64,000 nt of DNA from Rubrivivax sp. (GCA_030653385.1 JAURZM010000057.1:48419-112418); one strand, 5' to 3'. Counted from the stretch's first letter, positions 41,693 to 51,085 are shown. The notes: a model not told the origin generated them from the sequence alone. Numbers and translations: made by a program.

Positions 41693-43780
41693 ATGCCAAG
41701 CCCAGCACCGGCCAGCCTGGCGAACACCGCCGCTGGCAGCTCTGATATCCGCACCCTGGCCCTGGTGGGGCCTGCGGCAGCGGGCAAGACCAGCCTGGCC
41801 GAAGCGCTGCTGCACCATTCGGGCGCCATCCCGAATCCCGGCACCCTGGAGCGCGGCAGCACCACCAGCGACTTCGATCCGCTGGAACGCCGCATGCAGC
41901 ATTCGCTGAACGCGGCCGTCATGCACCTGCAGCACGCCGGCACGAGTGTGCACTTCATCGACACCCCGGGTGGCGCCGACTTCCTGGGCCAAAGCCTGCC
42001 GGCGCTGGAAGCGGTGGAGACCGCCGCCGTGGTCATCAACGCAGCGGTCGGGATCGAACCGATGGCCGTGCGCATGATGGCCTACGCCGCCAGCCGTCAC
42101 CTGGACCGGCTGATTGTCGTCAACCGCATCGACGCACCGGGTGTCGACCTGGCCGCGCTGCTGGCGCAGATCCAGACCACCTTCGGCAAGGAATGCCTGC
42201 CCGTCAACCTGCCCGACGCCGGCGCCAGCCGCGTCGTCGACTGTTTTTTCCAGCGCTCAGGGCACAGCGACTTCGGCAGCGTCGACGACGCCCACCGCGC
42301 TTTGGTGGAACAGGTGGTCGAGGTGGATGCCGAATTCGTCGAGCGTTACCTGAACGACGGCGACGTGGACGCCAGCGAACTGCACGCACCGCTGGAACAG
42401 GCGCTGCGCGAAGGGCACCTGATCCCGGTCTGTTTTGTGTCGGCCAAGACCGGCGCGGGTGTGGCCGAGCTGCTGGACATCATCGTCAAGCTGCTGCCCA
42501 ACCCGCTGGAAGCCAACGCGCCCGACTTCGTCAACGGCGAAGGGCCCGACGCGCAGCCCACGCACGCCAGGCCCGACCCCGCGCTGCACGTGCTGGCGCA
42601 TGTCTTCAAGGTCACCGTCGACCCTTTTGTGGGCCGCCTGGGCGTGATGCGTGTGCACCAGGGCACGGTGGTGCCGGGCATGCAGCTCTACATCGGCCAC
42701 GGCCGCAAGCCCTTCAAGGTGGCACACCTGTTCAGGCTGCAGGGCAAGGACCACGTCGAGGTGCCGCGTGCGCTGCCCGGTGACATCGTGGCCGTGGCCA
42801 AGGTGGACGACATCCATTTCGACGCCGTGCTGCACGACGCCGCTGAAGACGAACACATCCACCTGCTGCCGCTGGACTTTCCCAAGCCGGTGCACGGGCT
42901 GGCCATCGAGCCCAAGCGCCATGGCGACGAACAGCGCATGTGGGAGATCCTGAACAAGCTGGTCGACGAAGACCCGTGCCTGAAGGTCGAACACCTGGCC
43001 AGCACCAACGAAACCGTGGTCTACGGCCTGGGTGAACTGCACCTGCGGGTGCTGCTGGAACGGCTGCGCGAGGTCTTCCGCTTCGAAGTCAACACCCACC
43101 CGCCGCGCATTGCCTACCGCGAGACCATCACCACGCGTGCCGAAGGCCACCACCGGCACAAAAAACAAAGCGGCGGCGCCGGCCAGTTCGGCGAGGTTTT
43201 CCTGCGCGTCGAGCCGCTGCCCCGTGGCGGTGGCTTCGAGTTTGTCGACCAGGTCAAGGGCGGCACCATTCCGGGCCAGTTCATCCCGGCAGTGGAAAAG
43301 GGCGTGCGCGAGGTGCTGGCCAGCGGCGCCATCTCGGGCCACCCGGTGGTCGACGTGCGGGTCACCGTGCACGACGGCAAACACCACAGCGTGGACAGCA
43401 AGGACATTGCCTTCGTCACGGCCGGCCGCAAGGCCTTCCTGCAGGCGATGCACGAAGCCAGGCCCATCGTGCTGGAGCCCATCGTGCACATCGAGATCAC
43501 GGCACCGGAAGCCGCGGTGGGTGACATCACCGGCGACCTGGCCAGCCGGCGCGGTCTGGTCAGCGGCACAAGTGGCACAAGCGGCGCAAGCGGCGGCGCG
43601 CCGGGCCAGATGGTCGTGCGTGGCCTGGCGCCGTTGTCGGAGTTGAGCAGCTACCAGAGTCGGCTGAACGCCCTGACCAGCGGACAGGGGCGCTACACGA
43701 TCGAGCTTTCTCACCATGAAGCCGTGCCCCCTTCGGTGCAGGAGCAGCTGAGGGCGGCATTCAAGCCACACGAGGCTTGA
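41693..43780 (+). CDS. EF-G-like translational GTPase (EF-G II type)
   Basis: Protein of 695 residues with the five-domain plan of elongation factor G. G1 is VGPAAAGKTSLAEALL (GxxxxGKT/S), G3 is FIDTPGGADF, and G4 is VVNRIDAP, where canonical EF-G has NKxD. Domain II starts VFKVTVDPFVGRLGVMRV; domain IV reads YRETITTRAEGHHRHKKQSG and ends GQFGEVFLRVEPL. Such divergent EF-G paralogues stand alone outside the str operon. Role unknown: possibly specialised elongation, recycling or rescue. GAAGGAGAACCCCC precedes the ATG. Confidence 0.88.
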   Translation: MPSPAPASLANTAAGSSDIRTLALVGPAAAGKTSLAEALLHHSGAIPNPGTLERGSTTSDFDPLERRMQHSLNAAVMHLQHAGTSVHFIDTPGGADFLGQSLPALEAVETAAVVINAAVGIEPMAVRMMAYAASRHLDRLIVVNRIDAPGVDLAALLAQIQTTFGKECLPVNLPDAGASRVVDCFFQRSGHSDFGSVDDAHRALVEQVVEVDAEFVERYLNDGDVDASELHAPLEQALREGHLIPVCFVSAKTGAGVAELLDIIVKLLPNPLEANAPDFVNGEGPDAQPTHARPDPALHVLAHVFKVTVDPFVGRLGVMRVHQGTVVPGMQLYIGHGRKPFKVAHLFRLQGKDHVEVPRALPGDIVAVAKVDDIHFDAVLHDAAEDEHIHLLPLDFPKPVHGLAIEPKRHGDEQRMWEILNKLVDEDPCLKVEHLASTNETVVYGLGELHLRVLLERLREVFRFEVNTHPPRIAYRETITTRAEGHHRHKKQSGGAGQFGEVFLRVEPLPRGGGFEFVDQVKGGTIPGQFIPAVEKGVREVLASGAISGHPVVDVRVTVHDGKHHSVDSKDIAFVTAGRKAFLQAMHEARPIVLEPIVHIEITAPEAAVGDITGDLASRRGLVSGTSGTSGASGGAPGQMVVRGLAPLSELSSYQSRLNALTSGQGRYTIELSHHEAVPPSVQEQLRAAFKPHEA

Positions 43781-43896
43781 AACAGCACGGCCGCCCGGGC
43801 CGTGCCGGACCGGGACTGGCGCCCATCACGCGCCCTGAACTGTTGCATCCACCCGACGTCGCATCGGGGCTTGGGTCTGCATCAGCCAGATATGTA

Positions 43897-43913
43897 ATAC
43901 GAATCATTCGCAT
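43897..43913. promoter_or_regulatory. Fur box in front of the tonB operon
   Basis: ATACGAATCATTCGCAT is a 17-bp near-perfect palindrome (7 of 8 positions per arm around a central C) with the ATTCG/CGAAT form seen in Fur sites. A TATTAT -10-like element follows at 43920-43925. It lies 89 bases before the tonB start, so iron repression of the whole cluster is expected. Confidence 0.75.
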
Positions 43914-44002
43914 TGCGGTTATTATTCAATGCCTGCCTGATCCCAGGCGGCCCGCTTGCTTTCACTCCCTCCCTCTGCCTTCGTGCACCACCGCCCCGTT
44001 CC

Positions 44003-44755
44003 ATGTCAGCGCCCCAACCAGCCCAGGCAATCACTGCCGCCGTGCCCGAAGCCTGGGTCCTGGCGCTGCAACGCTCAGATGAGCTTTCCGGGTCCGATGG
44101 CCGTTTGATGTTCTGCGCCGTAGCGTGTGCTCACATCCTGGCCTTGTGGGCACTCTTGCAGGTGGACGGCGTGCGCGAAGCCGTCCGTGAAGTGGCACCG
44201 CTGATGGTGGGCCTGATGGCACACGATCCGCCACCACCCGCGCCGGCGCCGCCTGTGCCGCCGCCGCCTCGCCCATGGATACGGCCCCTTCGGCCTGCGC
44301 CGCAACCGCCGGTCCTGGCCGCGCCCACACCGTTGCCGGTGGCTGCCGACAGCTTCACCGCACTCGCACCGCCGCCTGCATCTCCGGCCACGCCCACCCC
44401 AGAACCCGTGGCCGTGGAGGCCGCGCCGGCACCGCCCGCGCCCAGCCCGCCTGCGCCACCGCCCCCGGTGCGCAAGGTGATCGCGGCCACCGCCGTGCGA
44501 TACCTGGTGCAGCCGCAGGCCGCCGTGCCACGGGCTTCGCGCCGTGCCGGCGAACACGGTGTGGTCTGGCTGCGGGTGGTCGTGGCCACCAACGGCGTGC
44601 CTTTGCAGGTGACGGTGCAGCGCAGTTCCAGCCACCCGCGCCTGGACGAACAAGCGCTGTGGGCCATGCGGCAGGCGCGTTTCCAGCCCCACACCGAAGA
44701 CGGCCGGCCCATCGTGGTCGAGGTTGTCGCCCCCATCGAATACCCACAGGAGTGA
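44003..44755 (+). CDS. tonB: TonB energy transducer
   Basis: Periplasm-spanning protein of 250 residues that couples the proton gradient to outer-membrane receptors. One N-terminal membrane helix (RLMFCAVACAHILALWALLQ) lies near residue 35. A long Pro/Ala region follows (PPPAPAPPVPPPPRPWIRP), then the TonB C-terminal domain: GEHGVVWLRVVVATNGVPLQ, RLDEQALWAMRQARFQP and PIVVEVVAPIEYPQE. I use ATG 44003; the ATG at 43913 lies inside the Fur box. exbB begins five bases downstream. Confidence 0.92.
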   Translation: MSAPQPAQAITAAVPEAWVLALQRSDELSGSDGRLMFCAVACAHILALWALLQVDGVREAVREVAPLMVGLMAHDPPPPAPAPPVPPPPRPWIRPLRPAPQPPVLAAPTPLPVAADSFTALAPPPASPATPTPEPVAVEAAPAPPAPSPPAPPPPVRKVIAATAVRYLVQPQAAVPRASRRAGEHGVVWLRVVVATNGVPLQVTVQRSSSHPRLDEQALWAMRQARFQPHTEDGRPIVVEVVAPIEYPQE

Positions 44756-44760
44756 ACCCC

Positions 44761-45522
44761 ATGGAATCCTTGGCCGCAGCCGGCGCTGCCCCCTCTTTCG
44801 GCTTTGCCCACCTGCTGGCGCAAAGCGATGCCATCGGCAAGTCGCTGCTGGCCGTGCTGGTGCTGATGTCCATCGCCACCTGGGCACTGATCGCCATCAA
44901 GGGCCTGGCGCAGTGGCAACGCCGACGCCGCGGCGAGGAGTTCCTGGACCTGTTCTGGGACGCTTCTTCGATGGACGCGGTGCAGCACGAACTCAGCACC
45001 CACGGCGCTCGCGACCCCTTTTCGCACCTGACGGCCCATGCGCTGCACGCCCAGGCCCACCACCTGCGCCACGGCAGCACCAGGCTGGCCGAGGCCGGCA
45101 GCGCCAGCGACTTCATCACGCGCACCCTCAAGAAGGTGCTGGACGAAGAAACGATGCGGCTGGAAAGTGGCCTGACGCTGCTGGCGACGGTGGGCGCGAC
45201 CGCTCCCTTCGTCGGCCTCTTCGGCACCGTCTGGGGCGTGTACCACGCGCTGGTGGCCATCGGCATCAGCGGTGCCGGCACGCTGGACAAGGTGGCCGGC
45301 CCGGTGGGCGAGGCGCTGATCATGACCGGCATCGGGCTGGCCGTGGCCATCCCCGCGGTCATGGCCTACAACGCCATCACCCGCGGCAACCGCGTGCTCA
45401 CGGCACGCCTGGACGCCTTTGCCTTCGAACTGCACAGCTTCCTGACGCTGGGCCATGCACCTGGCGCGGCGGCACGCGAAGGTGCAGCGCGTGTGCAAGC
45501 GCTGAAGCCCGTCGCGGCCTGA
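44761..45522 (+). CDS. exbB: ExbB, TonB-system proton channel subunit
   Basis: Inner-membrane protein of 253 residues in the MotA/TolQ/ExbB family. It has three hydrophobic segments: LLAVLVLMSIATWALIAIKG, LTLLATVGATAPFVGLFGTV (the conserved channel helix) and VGEALIMTGIGLAVAIPAVM. It forms the proton channel with ExbD. Short spacing to tonB (5 bases) and exbD (17 bases) shows one operon. Confidence 0.94.
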   Translation: MESLAAAGAAPSFGFAHLLAQSDAIGKSLLAVLVLMSIATWALIAIKGLAQWQRRRRGEEFLDLFWDASSMDAVQHELSTHGARDPFSHLTAHALHAQAHHLRHGSTRLAEAGSASDFITRTLKKVLDEETMRLESGLTLLATVGATAPFVGLFGTVWGVYHALVAIGISGAGTLDKVAGPVGEALIMTGIGLAVAIPAVMAYNAITRGNRVLTARLDAFAFELHSFLTLGHAPGAAAREGAARVQALKPVAA

Positions 45523-45539
45523 ACCCCAGACAGCCCACG

Positions 45540-45959
45540 ATGGCCTTCGCTTCATTCGACCGCAACCGCAGCGCCGCCCCCATGGCCGAGATCAACATGG
45601 TGCCGCTGATCGACGTGATGCTGGTGTTGCTGGTGATCTTCATCGTCACCGCGCCGCTGCTCACCCACGCCGTGAAGCTGGACCTGCCCAAGGTCAGCTC
45701 ACAACCCAACCAGCTGAAGCCGCAGAAGATCGACTTCGCCATCGACGCCGCCGGCCAGCGTTTCTGGAACGGTGAGCCAGTGCCGCGCGACGTGGCCGCG
45801 CAGCGTTTCAAGGCCGCGGGCCAGCAGCAACCCCAGCCCGAGATCCACCTGCGCGCCCACCAGTCCGTGGCCTACCGCGCGGTGGCCGAAACGCTGGCCG
45901 ATGCCACCCGGGCCGGCCTGACACGCATGGGTTTCGTGAGCGAACCCGACGTGCGCTGA
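45540..45959 (+). CDS. exbD: ExbD, TonB-system channel subunit
   Basis: Inner-membrane protein of 139 residues with one helix. EINMVPLIDVMLVLLVIFIV holds the essential Asp of the ExbD/TolR helix. A periplasmic domain follows, ending TRMGFVSEP. It is the third gene of the iron operon. Confidence 0.94.
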   Translation: MAFASFDRNRSAAPMAEINMVPLIDVMLVLLVIFIVTAPLLTHAVKLDLPKVSSQPNQLKPQKIDFAIDAAGQRFWNGEPVPRDVAAQRFKAAGQQQPQPEIHLRAHQSVAYRAVAETLADATRAGLTRMGFVSEPDVR

Positions 45960-46012
45960 ACGAGGCCCCGTGGTCACACCCTTTTTGACATCAACAACAC
46001 CACGAGGACACG

Positions 46013-48256
46013 ATGAGTTCCCAACGCAACTCCCGCCTGCGGCTGCATGCCATCAGCGCCGGCATCGGCCTGGCCTTTGGCCTTGGCGCTGCCGCCCACG
46101 CCCAAACACCTGCTTCACCAGCCAGCGCGGCATCGAGCCCCCAAACCGTGATGCCCGTGGTGCGCGCCAAGGTCTCCGCCGAACCGGCCGGCAAAGACAC
46201 CGTGCAAGCCACCACCACCACCATCGGCAAGGGCAAGCAGGAGCTGCGGGACGTGCCGCAGAGCGTGACCGTGGTCACCGAGCGGCTCATCGACGACCGC
46301 AACCTGGACACGCTGAAGGACACGCTGAAGAACACCGCCGGCATCAGCTTCCTGGCCGCAGAAGGCGGCGAAGAAGACATCCGCCTGCGCGGCTTTTCAC
46401 TGCAGGCCACCGGCGACATCTTTGTCGACGGCCTGCGCGACCCCGCCTTCTACGAACGCGACACCTTCAACTGGGACCGGCTCGAGGTGCTGCGTGGCAG
46501 CGCCAGCATGCTTTTCGGCCGCGGCTCGACCGGTGGCGCAGTCAACCAGGTGAGCAAGCTGCCGCGCCTGTTCCAGGAAAACGAAGTCGCCGTCACGATG
46601 GGCAGCGCGGGCTACCTGCGCGCCACCGCTGACCTGAACGTGAAAACCGGCGACAGCGCGGCCTTCCGCGTCAACGCCACGAGCCATGTGGGCGACAACC
46701 ACGGCGCCAAGATCGACAAGGTGGGCATCGCGCCCAGCTTGCGCTGGGGCATTGGCCAGACCAACGAGTTCCTGGTTTCGCTGTACCACCTGGAAAACAA
46801 CAACGGCATCAACTACGGCCTGCCCTGGCTGCAGGGCGAGATGCTGAAGGTTGACCCCAGCAGCTTTTACGGCACTTCGTCCGACATCAGCGCGGGCACG
46901 GCCAGCACCGCCACGCTGGGCCACGCGCACCGCTTCGCCAATCGCAGCGAATTGAAGACCACGCTGCGACTGGGCAGCTACACCCGCGACCAACGCGCCA
47001 GTGTGGTCCGCTTCGCGCCGGCCGCCGTGCAACCCGGTGGCGTGGCGGCGACACTGGACAACTTCGGCCCTGACACCGTGCTGCGCCGCTCGGGTGGCAA
47101 CGGCACCCACGCCAAGATCCAGGACCTGGACGCGGTCACATTGCAAAGCGACTACGACACCCAGTTCACGGCCTTCGGCCTGAAGCATTCGGTGCAGGCG
47201 GGTCTGGACTTCACGAAGGATGACTTCATCGGCTACAGCGTGGCCAACCCGGCCAGCGGCGCACTGCTGAAGCCCGATGTCACGGTGGCGCAGAACCGCG
47301 GCAGCGGCAGCGTCGACGAGTCGCTGCGCATCGTGCACAAAAACCGCGACTTCACGTCACAGGCCACGGGGCTGTACGCGCAGAACCTGGTGCAGCTGGC
47401 ACCGGCGTGGAAGGTGCTGGGTGGCGTGCGCTACGACCGCTTCGAGGGCAGCTACCGCACCTTTTCGACTGCCGCGGCCACCTACGGCAACGTGACAGCC
47501 GATCGCTCGCGTGCCGACGGCCTGTGGAGCGAAAGACTGGGGGTGCTGTTTCAGCCCACGCCGCTGTCGTCCTTCCACTTTTCCTATGGCACCAGCTTCA
47601 ACACCTCGGGCGACGCCTACCAGTACGACGCGCTCGGCTCCAACACCCCGCCCGAACGCAGCCGCAACCTGGAACTGGGCGCCAAGCTCGACAGCGAAAG
47701 TGGCCACGCCACGCTGCGCCTGGCCCTCTTCCACGCCACCAAGTTCAACGAGCGCAACCGCGACGAAACGTCGGTCAGCCCCACCAACTACGTGTTGTCG
47801 GGCCGGCGCCACGCCGCAGGTGTTGAGATCGACATCGCCGGTCGCATCACGCCCCAGTGGGAGGTGTTCGGTTCCTACGCCTTCATCCCAGACGCCGAGG
47901 TGGACAAGGCGTCGTCGGTGCTGGGCACCACGCTCACCGGCGAAACCGTCGGCCAACGCCCGGGCCTGACGCCACGCCACTCGGGCACGATCTGGTCCAC
48001 CTACCAGCTGACGCCCAAGCTCCGCTTTGGCGGTGGCCTGAACGCACGCAGCAGCGACACGCCGCAGCAGAGCAGCATCGTCGCGCCGCGTTTTGTCACC
48101 GCCGATGTGATGGCCGAGTACAACGCCGGGCCGGTGCTGTTCAAGCTGAACGTCAGCAACGTCGCCAACAAGCTCTACGCCGACGTGCTGTACCGCGGCC
48201 ACTACATCGCCGGCAAGCCGCGCACGGTGCAGCTCACCACCGCCGTCAAGTTCTGA
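46013..48256 (+). CDS. TonB-dependent siderophore receptor
   Basis: Outer-membrane receptor of 747 residues. The signal peptide ends AAAHAQ near residue 31. The plug domain spans KQELRDVPQSVTVVTERLID to EVLRGSASMLFGRGSTGG, and the beta-barrel ends in KPRTVQLTTAVKF with the usual C-terminal Phe. The plug pattern (DVPQSVTVVT, DIFVDGLRD) is that of catecholate or hydroxamate siderophore receptors such as Fiu and FhuE. The ligand is not identifiable. GAGGACACG precedes the ATG. The position after exbD in a Fur-boxed operon supports iron uptake. Confidence 0.93.
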   Translation: MSSQRNSRLRLHAISAGIGLAFGLGAAAHAQTPASPASAASSPQTVMPVVRAKVSAEPAGKDTVQATTTTIGKGKQELRDVPQSVTVVTERLIDDRNLDTLKDTLKNTAGISFLAAEGGEEDIRLRGFSLQATGDIFVDGLRDPAFYERDTFNWDRLEVLRGSASMLFGRGSTGGAVNQVSKLPRLFQENEVAVTMGSAGYLRATADLNVKTGDSAAFRVNATSHVGDNHGAKIDKVGIAPSLRWGIGQTNEFLVSLYHLENNNGINYGLPWLQGEMLKVDPSSFYGTSSDISAGTASTATLGHAHRFANRSELKTTLRLGSYTRDQRASVVRFAPAAVQPGGVAATLDNFGPDTVLRRSGGNGTHAKIQDLDAVTLQSDYDTQFTAFGLKHSVQAGLDFTKDDFIGYSVANPASGALLKPDVTVAQNRGSGSVDESLRIVHKNRDFTSQATGLYAQNLVQLAPAWKVLGGVRYDRFEGSYRTFSTAAATYGNVTADRSRADGLWSERLGVLFQPTPLSSFHFSYGTSFNTSGDAYQYDALGSNTPPERSRNLELGAKLDSESGHATLRLALFHATKFNERNRDETSVSPTNYVLSGRRHAAGVEIDIAGRITPQWEVFGSYAFIPDAEVDKASSVLGTTLTGETVGQRPGLTPRHSGTIWSTYQLTPKLRFGGGLNARSSDTPQQSSIVAPRFVTADVMAEYNAGPVLFKLNVSNVANKLYADVLYRGHYIAGKPRTVQLTTAVKF

Positions 48257-48267
48257 GGCGTGGTTCG

Positions 48268-49401
48268 ATGAAACGCAGGCAAGCCTTGTGGGCACCCTGG
48301 CCCTTGCTGGCAAAGGATGCCTGGGCTCAGCTGAACCCGGCACTGCCAGCCGAACCGGTCGAACGCCTGGCCTCGGCCTGGCGCGTGGCCACGGGCCCGG
48401 CAGCGGCAGACGACACCACACAGGGGCACCACGTCGGTGTGTTGCGTGTCGACTGGGCGTTAGGCCAGGTGCAGGTGCAGGCCGACGTGCCCGTGCCCAG
48501 CCGTGCACACGGGCTGTTGGCGCTGGCCGACGGCGGTTTCCTGGCGCTGGCCAACCGGCCGGGCCGCTGGCTGCTGCGCTGCGACGCGCAGGGCCAGGTG
48601 ATCCAGCTGCGGCGGCTCGACGGCGAGCCGCGCACCTTGAACGGCCACGCGGCCAGCAGCGCAGACAGCCGCTGGATCTTCACCACCGAAACCGACCCCA
48701 CCACCGGCACCGGCTGGATCAGCGTGCGCGACGCCCGAACGCTTGCGCGCGTGACGCAGATCGAAAGCCACGGCGTCGACCCGCACCAGTTGCTGTGGGC
48801 ACCCGACGGCCAGCTGGTGGTGGCCAATGGCGGCATCGCGCGCGACGCACTGGGGCGCAAGCTGGCCGGCGAAACGATGGCACCGAGCCTGGTGCTCATC
48901 AAAGCCGAATCGGGCCGCCTGATGGACCGCTGGACCTTGCCGGACCCGCAACTGAGCCTGCGCCACCTGGCCTGGTCGGCAGGCCCTGAACGCCTGCTGG
49001 GCGTGGCGCTGCAAGCCGAGCACCCGTCGGCGGCCGAGCGCCAGGCGGCGCCAACGCTGGCGGTGTGGGACGGTGAGCAACTGAAGCTGCCCACCGCCGA
49101 CTCCCGGGCCGGCGGTTACGCGGGCGACATCGCCGCCGGGCCGGGCGGTGGTTTTGTGATCAGCGCGCAGAAACAGGGCCGTGGCCTGTGGTGGCACCCG
49201 GCACAGCCCCAGCAGATGACGTTGGTGGCCGAGCTCACCGAGCCTTGCGCCCTGGTGGCCTGGCCGGACGGCCGCGGCGTGAGCCTGAGCGCGGGCCGCG
49301 GCGTGGCACGCTGGCACAGCCAAATGGCGCCACGCATGCTGCGCTGGCCGATGCCGCTGGCACCCGACAACCACTGGGTGCGGCTGGCCGGCCTGGGCTG
49401 A
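48268..49401 (+). CDS. DUF1513 protein, exported
   Basis: Predicted periplasmic protein of 377 residues. It starts MKRRQALWAPWPLLAKDAWA, a short signal-like lead that looks Tat-like in its basic start but is weak in hydrophobicity. The rest is beta-propeller-like: RAHGLLALADGGFLALANRP, FTTETDPTTGTGWISVRDA, GVDPHQLLWAPDGQLVVANG and LRHLAWSAGPERLLGVALQ. DUF1513 genes are often found in iron-linked operons; its role is not established. It begins 11 bases after the receptor stop codon. Confidence 0.8.
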   Translation: MKRRQALWAPWPLLAKDAWAQLNPALPAEPVERLASAWRVATGPAAADDTTQGHHVGVLRVDWALGQVQVQADVPVPSRAHGLLALADGGFLALANRPGRWLLRCDAQGQVIQLRRLDGEPRTLNGHAASSADSRWIFTTETDPTTGTGWISVRDARTLARVTQIESHGVDPHQLLWAPDGQLVVANGGIARDALGRKLAGETMAPSLVLIKAESGRLMDRWTLPDPQLSLRHLAWSAGPERLLGVALQAEHPSAAERQAAPTLAVWDGEQLKLPTADSRAGGYAGDIAAGPGGGFVISAQKQGRGLWWHPAQPQQMTLVAELTEPCALVAWPDGRGVSLSAGRGVARWHSQMAPRMLRWPMPLAPDNHWVRLAGLG

Positions 49402-49420
49402 GAAGGTAAGGTGCCGCGCC

Positions 49421-50302
49421 TCAGCGCATCGACAGCGCCTGCTTGCGGCGCGGCGGCGGAAAGACGCGGTCGATGGCGGCCAGGTCCTGGCTGTCCAGTT
49501 GCAGGGCAGCTGCAGCCCAGTTGTGGCGCAAGTGCATCGCACTGCCGGCTTTGGGAATGGCCATCACACCGGCCTGCCGGCCCTGCCGCAGCACCCAGGC
49601 CAGCGCCACCTGGGCCGGCGTGGCACGGTGGCGCTGGGCCAGCGGGCGCAGCGCCGGGTGGTCGGCCAGCTCACCCTGGTCGATGGGGCTGTAGGCCATC
49701 AGCGGCATCTGCTGCAGGCCCTGCCAGGGCAGCAGGTCCCACTCCACGCCGCGCTGGCTGAGTGAGTAGTGCACCTGGTTGGCCGCGCAGGCCGCACCCC
49801 CGGGCACGGCGGCGAGCTCACGCATGTCGTCGAGGTCGAAATTGCTCACGCCCCACTGGCGGATGCAGCCGCGGCGCTGCAACTGCTCGAAGCCCCGCAC
49901 GGTGTCGGCCAGCGGTGTGTGGCCGCGCCAGTGCAGCAGGTAGAGGTCGATGCGCTCCAGCTGCAACCTTTGCAGGCTGCGCTGGCAAGCGGCTTCCAGC
50001 GCGGCTGCGCTGGCGTTCTGGGGCAGCACCTTGCTGACCACGAACAGCTCTTCGCGGGACACACCGGCTTGCATGGCCTGCGCCAGCGCCTGACCCAGCA
50101 CCCGCTCGGCGCCACCCTCGGCATACATCTCGGCGGTGTCGAAAACACGGTAGCCGATGTCCACGGCCAGCCGCAGCATGCGCACTTCGGCAGCCATGCG
50201 GGCTTCGTCTTCGCCCAGGCGCCAGGTGCCCAGGCCGAGCGCGGGCCACTCCTCACCGCTGGGAAAGGTGACATCGCCGGGGCTGCGGTGATGGCCGTGC
50301 AT
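49421..50302 (-). CDS. aldo/keto reductase
   Basis: Cytoplasmic AKR of about 293 residues. Catalytic residues are in RVFDTAEMYAEGGAERVLG (Asp, Tyr), LFVVSKVLPQN (Lys) and DLYLLHWRGHTPL (His). C-terminal GVMAIPKAGSAMHLRHNW is the NADPH loop. I start at MHGHHRSPGD; an ATG at 50344 would add 14 residues. It converges with the DUF1513 gene, 19 bases apart. Substrate unknown. Confidence 0.88.
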   Translation of the reverse strand: MHGHHRSPGDVTFPSGEEWPALGLGTWRLGEDEARMAAEVRMLRLAVDIGYRVFDTAEMYAEGGAERVLGQALAQAMQAGVSREELFVVSKVLPQNASAAALEAACQRSLQRLQLERIDLYLLHWRGHTPLADTVRGFEQLQRRGCIRQWGVSNFDLDDMRELAAVPGGAACAANQVHYSLSQRGVEWDLLPWQGLQQMPLMAYSPIDQGELADHPALRPLAQRHRATPAQVALAWVLRQGRQAGVMAIPKAGSAMHLRHNWAAAALQLDSQDLAAIDRVFPPPRRKQALSMR

Positions 50303-50337
50303 GCGCCCATCGTAGTGCAGCCTTCCCACCCGCGACG

Positions 50338-50366
50338 CTGCCACCGGATCAAGGGAGATTTATCAT
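50338..50366 (+). promoter_or_regulatory. promoter nearly on top of the HTH gene start
   Basis: CTGCCA (50338-50343) and TATCAT (50361-50366) are separated by 17 bases. A start point at about 50373 would leave almost no 5' leader before the ATG at 50376. AAGGGAGA at 50351-50358 is too far from the ATG to be its ribosome site. Confidence 0.4.
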
Positions 50367-50375
50367 CGGGGTGCG

Positions 50376-50969
50376 ATGTCAGCCAGCCCCCAAGACCTTT
50401 CCCAGGCCCTCGCCCAGGTGCGCCTGGACAACGCGCTGGCGCTCTTCGAAGAGTTTGTGCGTGCCACGGCCCGCCATGCCGACGCCGCCACGCTGCGCGG
50501 GCTGGAGCGGCGCTTCGCCGAGCGCGTGCAGATCCAGCCCAGCTACTGGAGCCAGATCAAGGGCCGCTCGCGGCAGATCGGTGAACGTCTGGCGCGCCAG
50601 TTCGAGCACCTGTGCCACAAACCGCGCGGCTGGATGGACCTGCCGCACGGCGCTGGCGCGGCCACCACAGCGGCTCTGCCGGCCGCGCCACGGGACGACG
50701 CGGCTCGCGACGAATCGATGCCCCGCGACGACGACGAACGTTTCATCGTCGGCCTGGTGCTCAGCTACTACCGCCGCCACCCGCAACGTGCGCGCACGCG
50801 GCTGCTTGACCTGCTGGGCGAGGTGCTCACACCACCCCACGCGCCAGCCGCCCCTGCCGCGCCCCGCGCCGGCCGGCCGCCTGCGCCGCTGAGCGCGGCC
50901 GCCGAAGACGCACACGACCTGTGGCTGCGCACGCAGTCGGGCGTTGCACCGCTGAAACGCAAAAAGTGA
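50376..50969 (+). CDS. HTH DNA-binding-like protein of unknown role
   Basis: Protein of 197 residues. Residues 40-95 look like a lambda-repressor-type helix-turn-helix (FAERVQIQPSYWSQIKGRSR, then QIGERLARQFEHLCHKP), similar to small regulators often found near prophage or accessory regions in Burkholderiales. A second helical piece follows (DDDERFIVGLVLSYYRRHPQ), then an Ala/Pro-rich linker and a basic tail ending KRKK. Target sites are unknown. TTTATCAT in its own promoter also occurs in the 48-bp dyad 750 bases downstream. Confidence 0.65.
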   Translation: MSASPQDLSQALAQVRLDNALALFEEFVRATARHADAATLRGLERRFAERVQIQPSYWSQIKGRSRQIGERLARQFEHLCHKPRGWMDLPHGAGAATTAALPAAPRDDAARDESMPRDDDERFIVGLVLSYYRRHPQRARTRLLDLLGEVLTPPHAPAAPAAPRAGRPPAPLSAAAEDAHDLWLRTQSGVAPLKRKK

Positions 50970-51085
50970 AGCGACTCGCGGCCAGGTGCACGGGCACTGG
51001 CCGGCGTGGAAGGCTGCACACACAGCCACCTTCCCCCTTGTTTGAAGGGCGGCTCACGGGTTATTCCGGAGGTTTTCAAGAGCAA

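Noticed and set aside
43913..44002. Upstream ATG for TonB at 43913
   Set aside because: It lies in the Fur box and adds 30 residues without signal or ribosome site.
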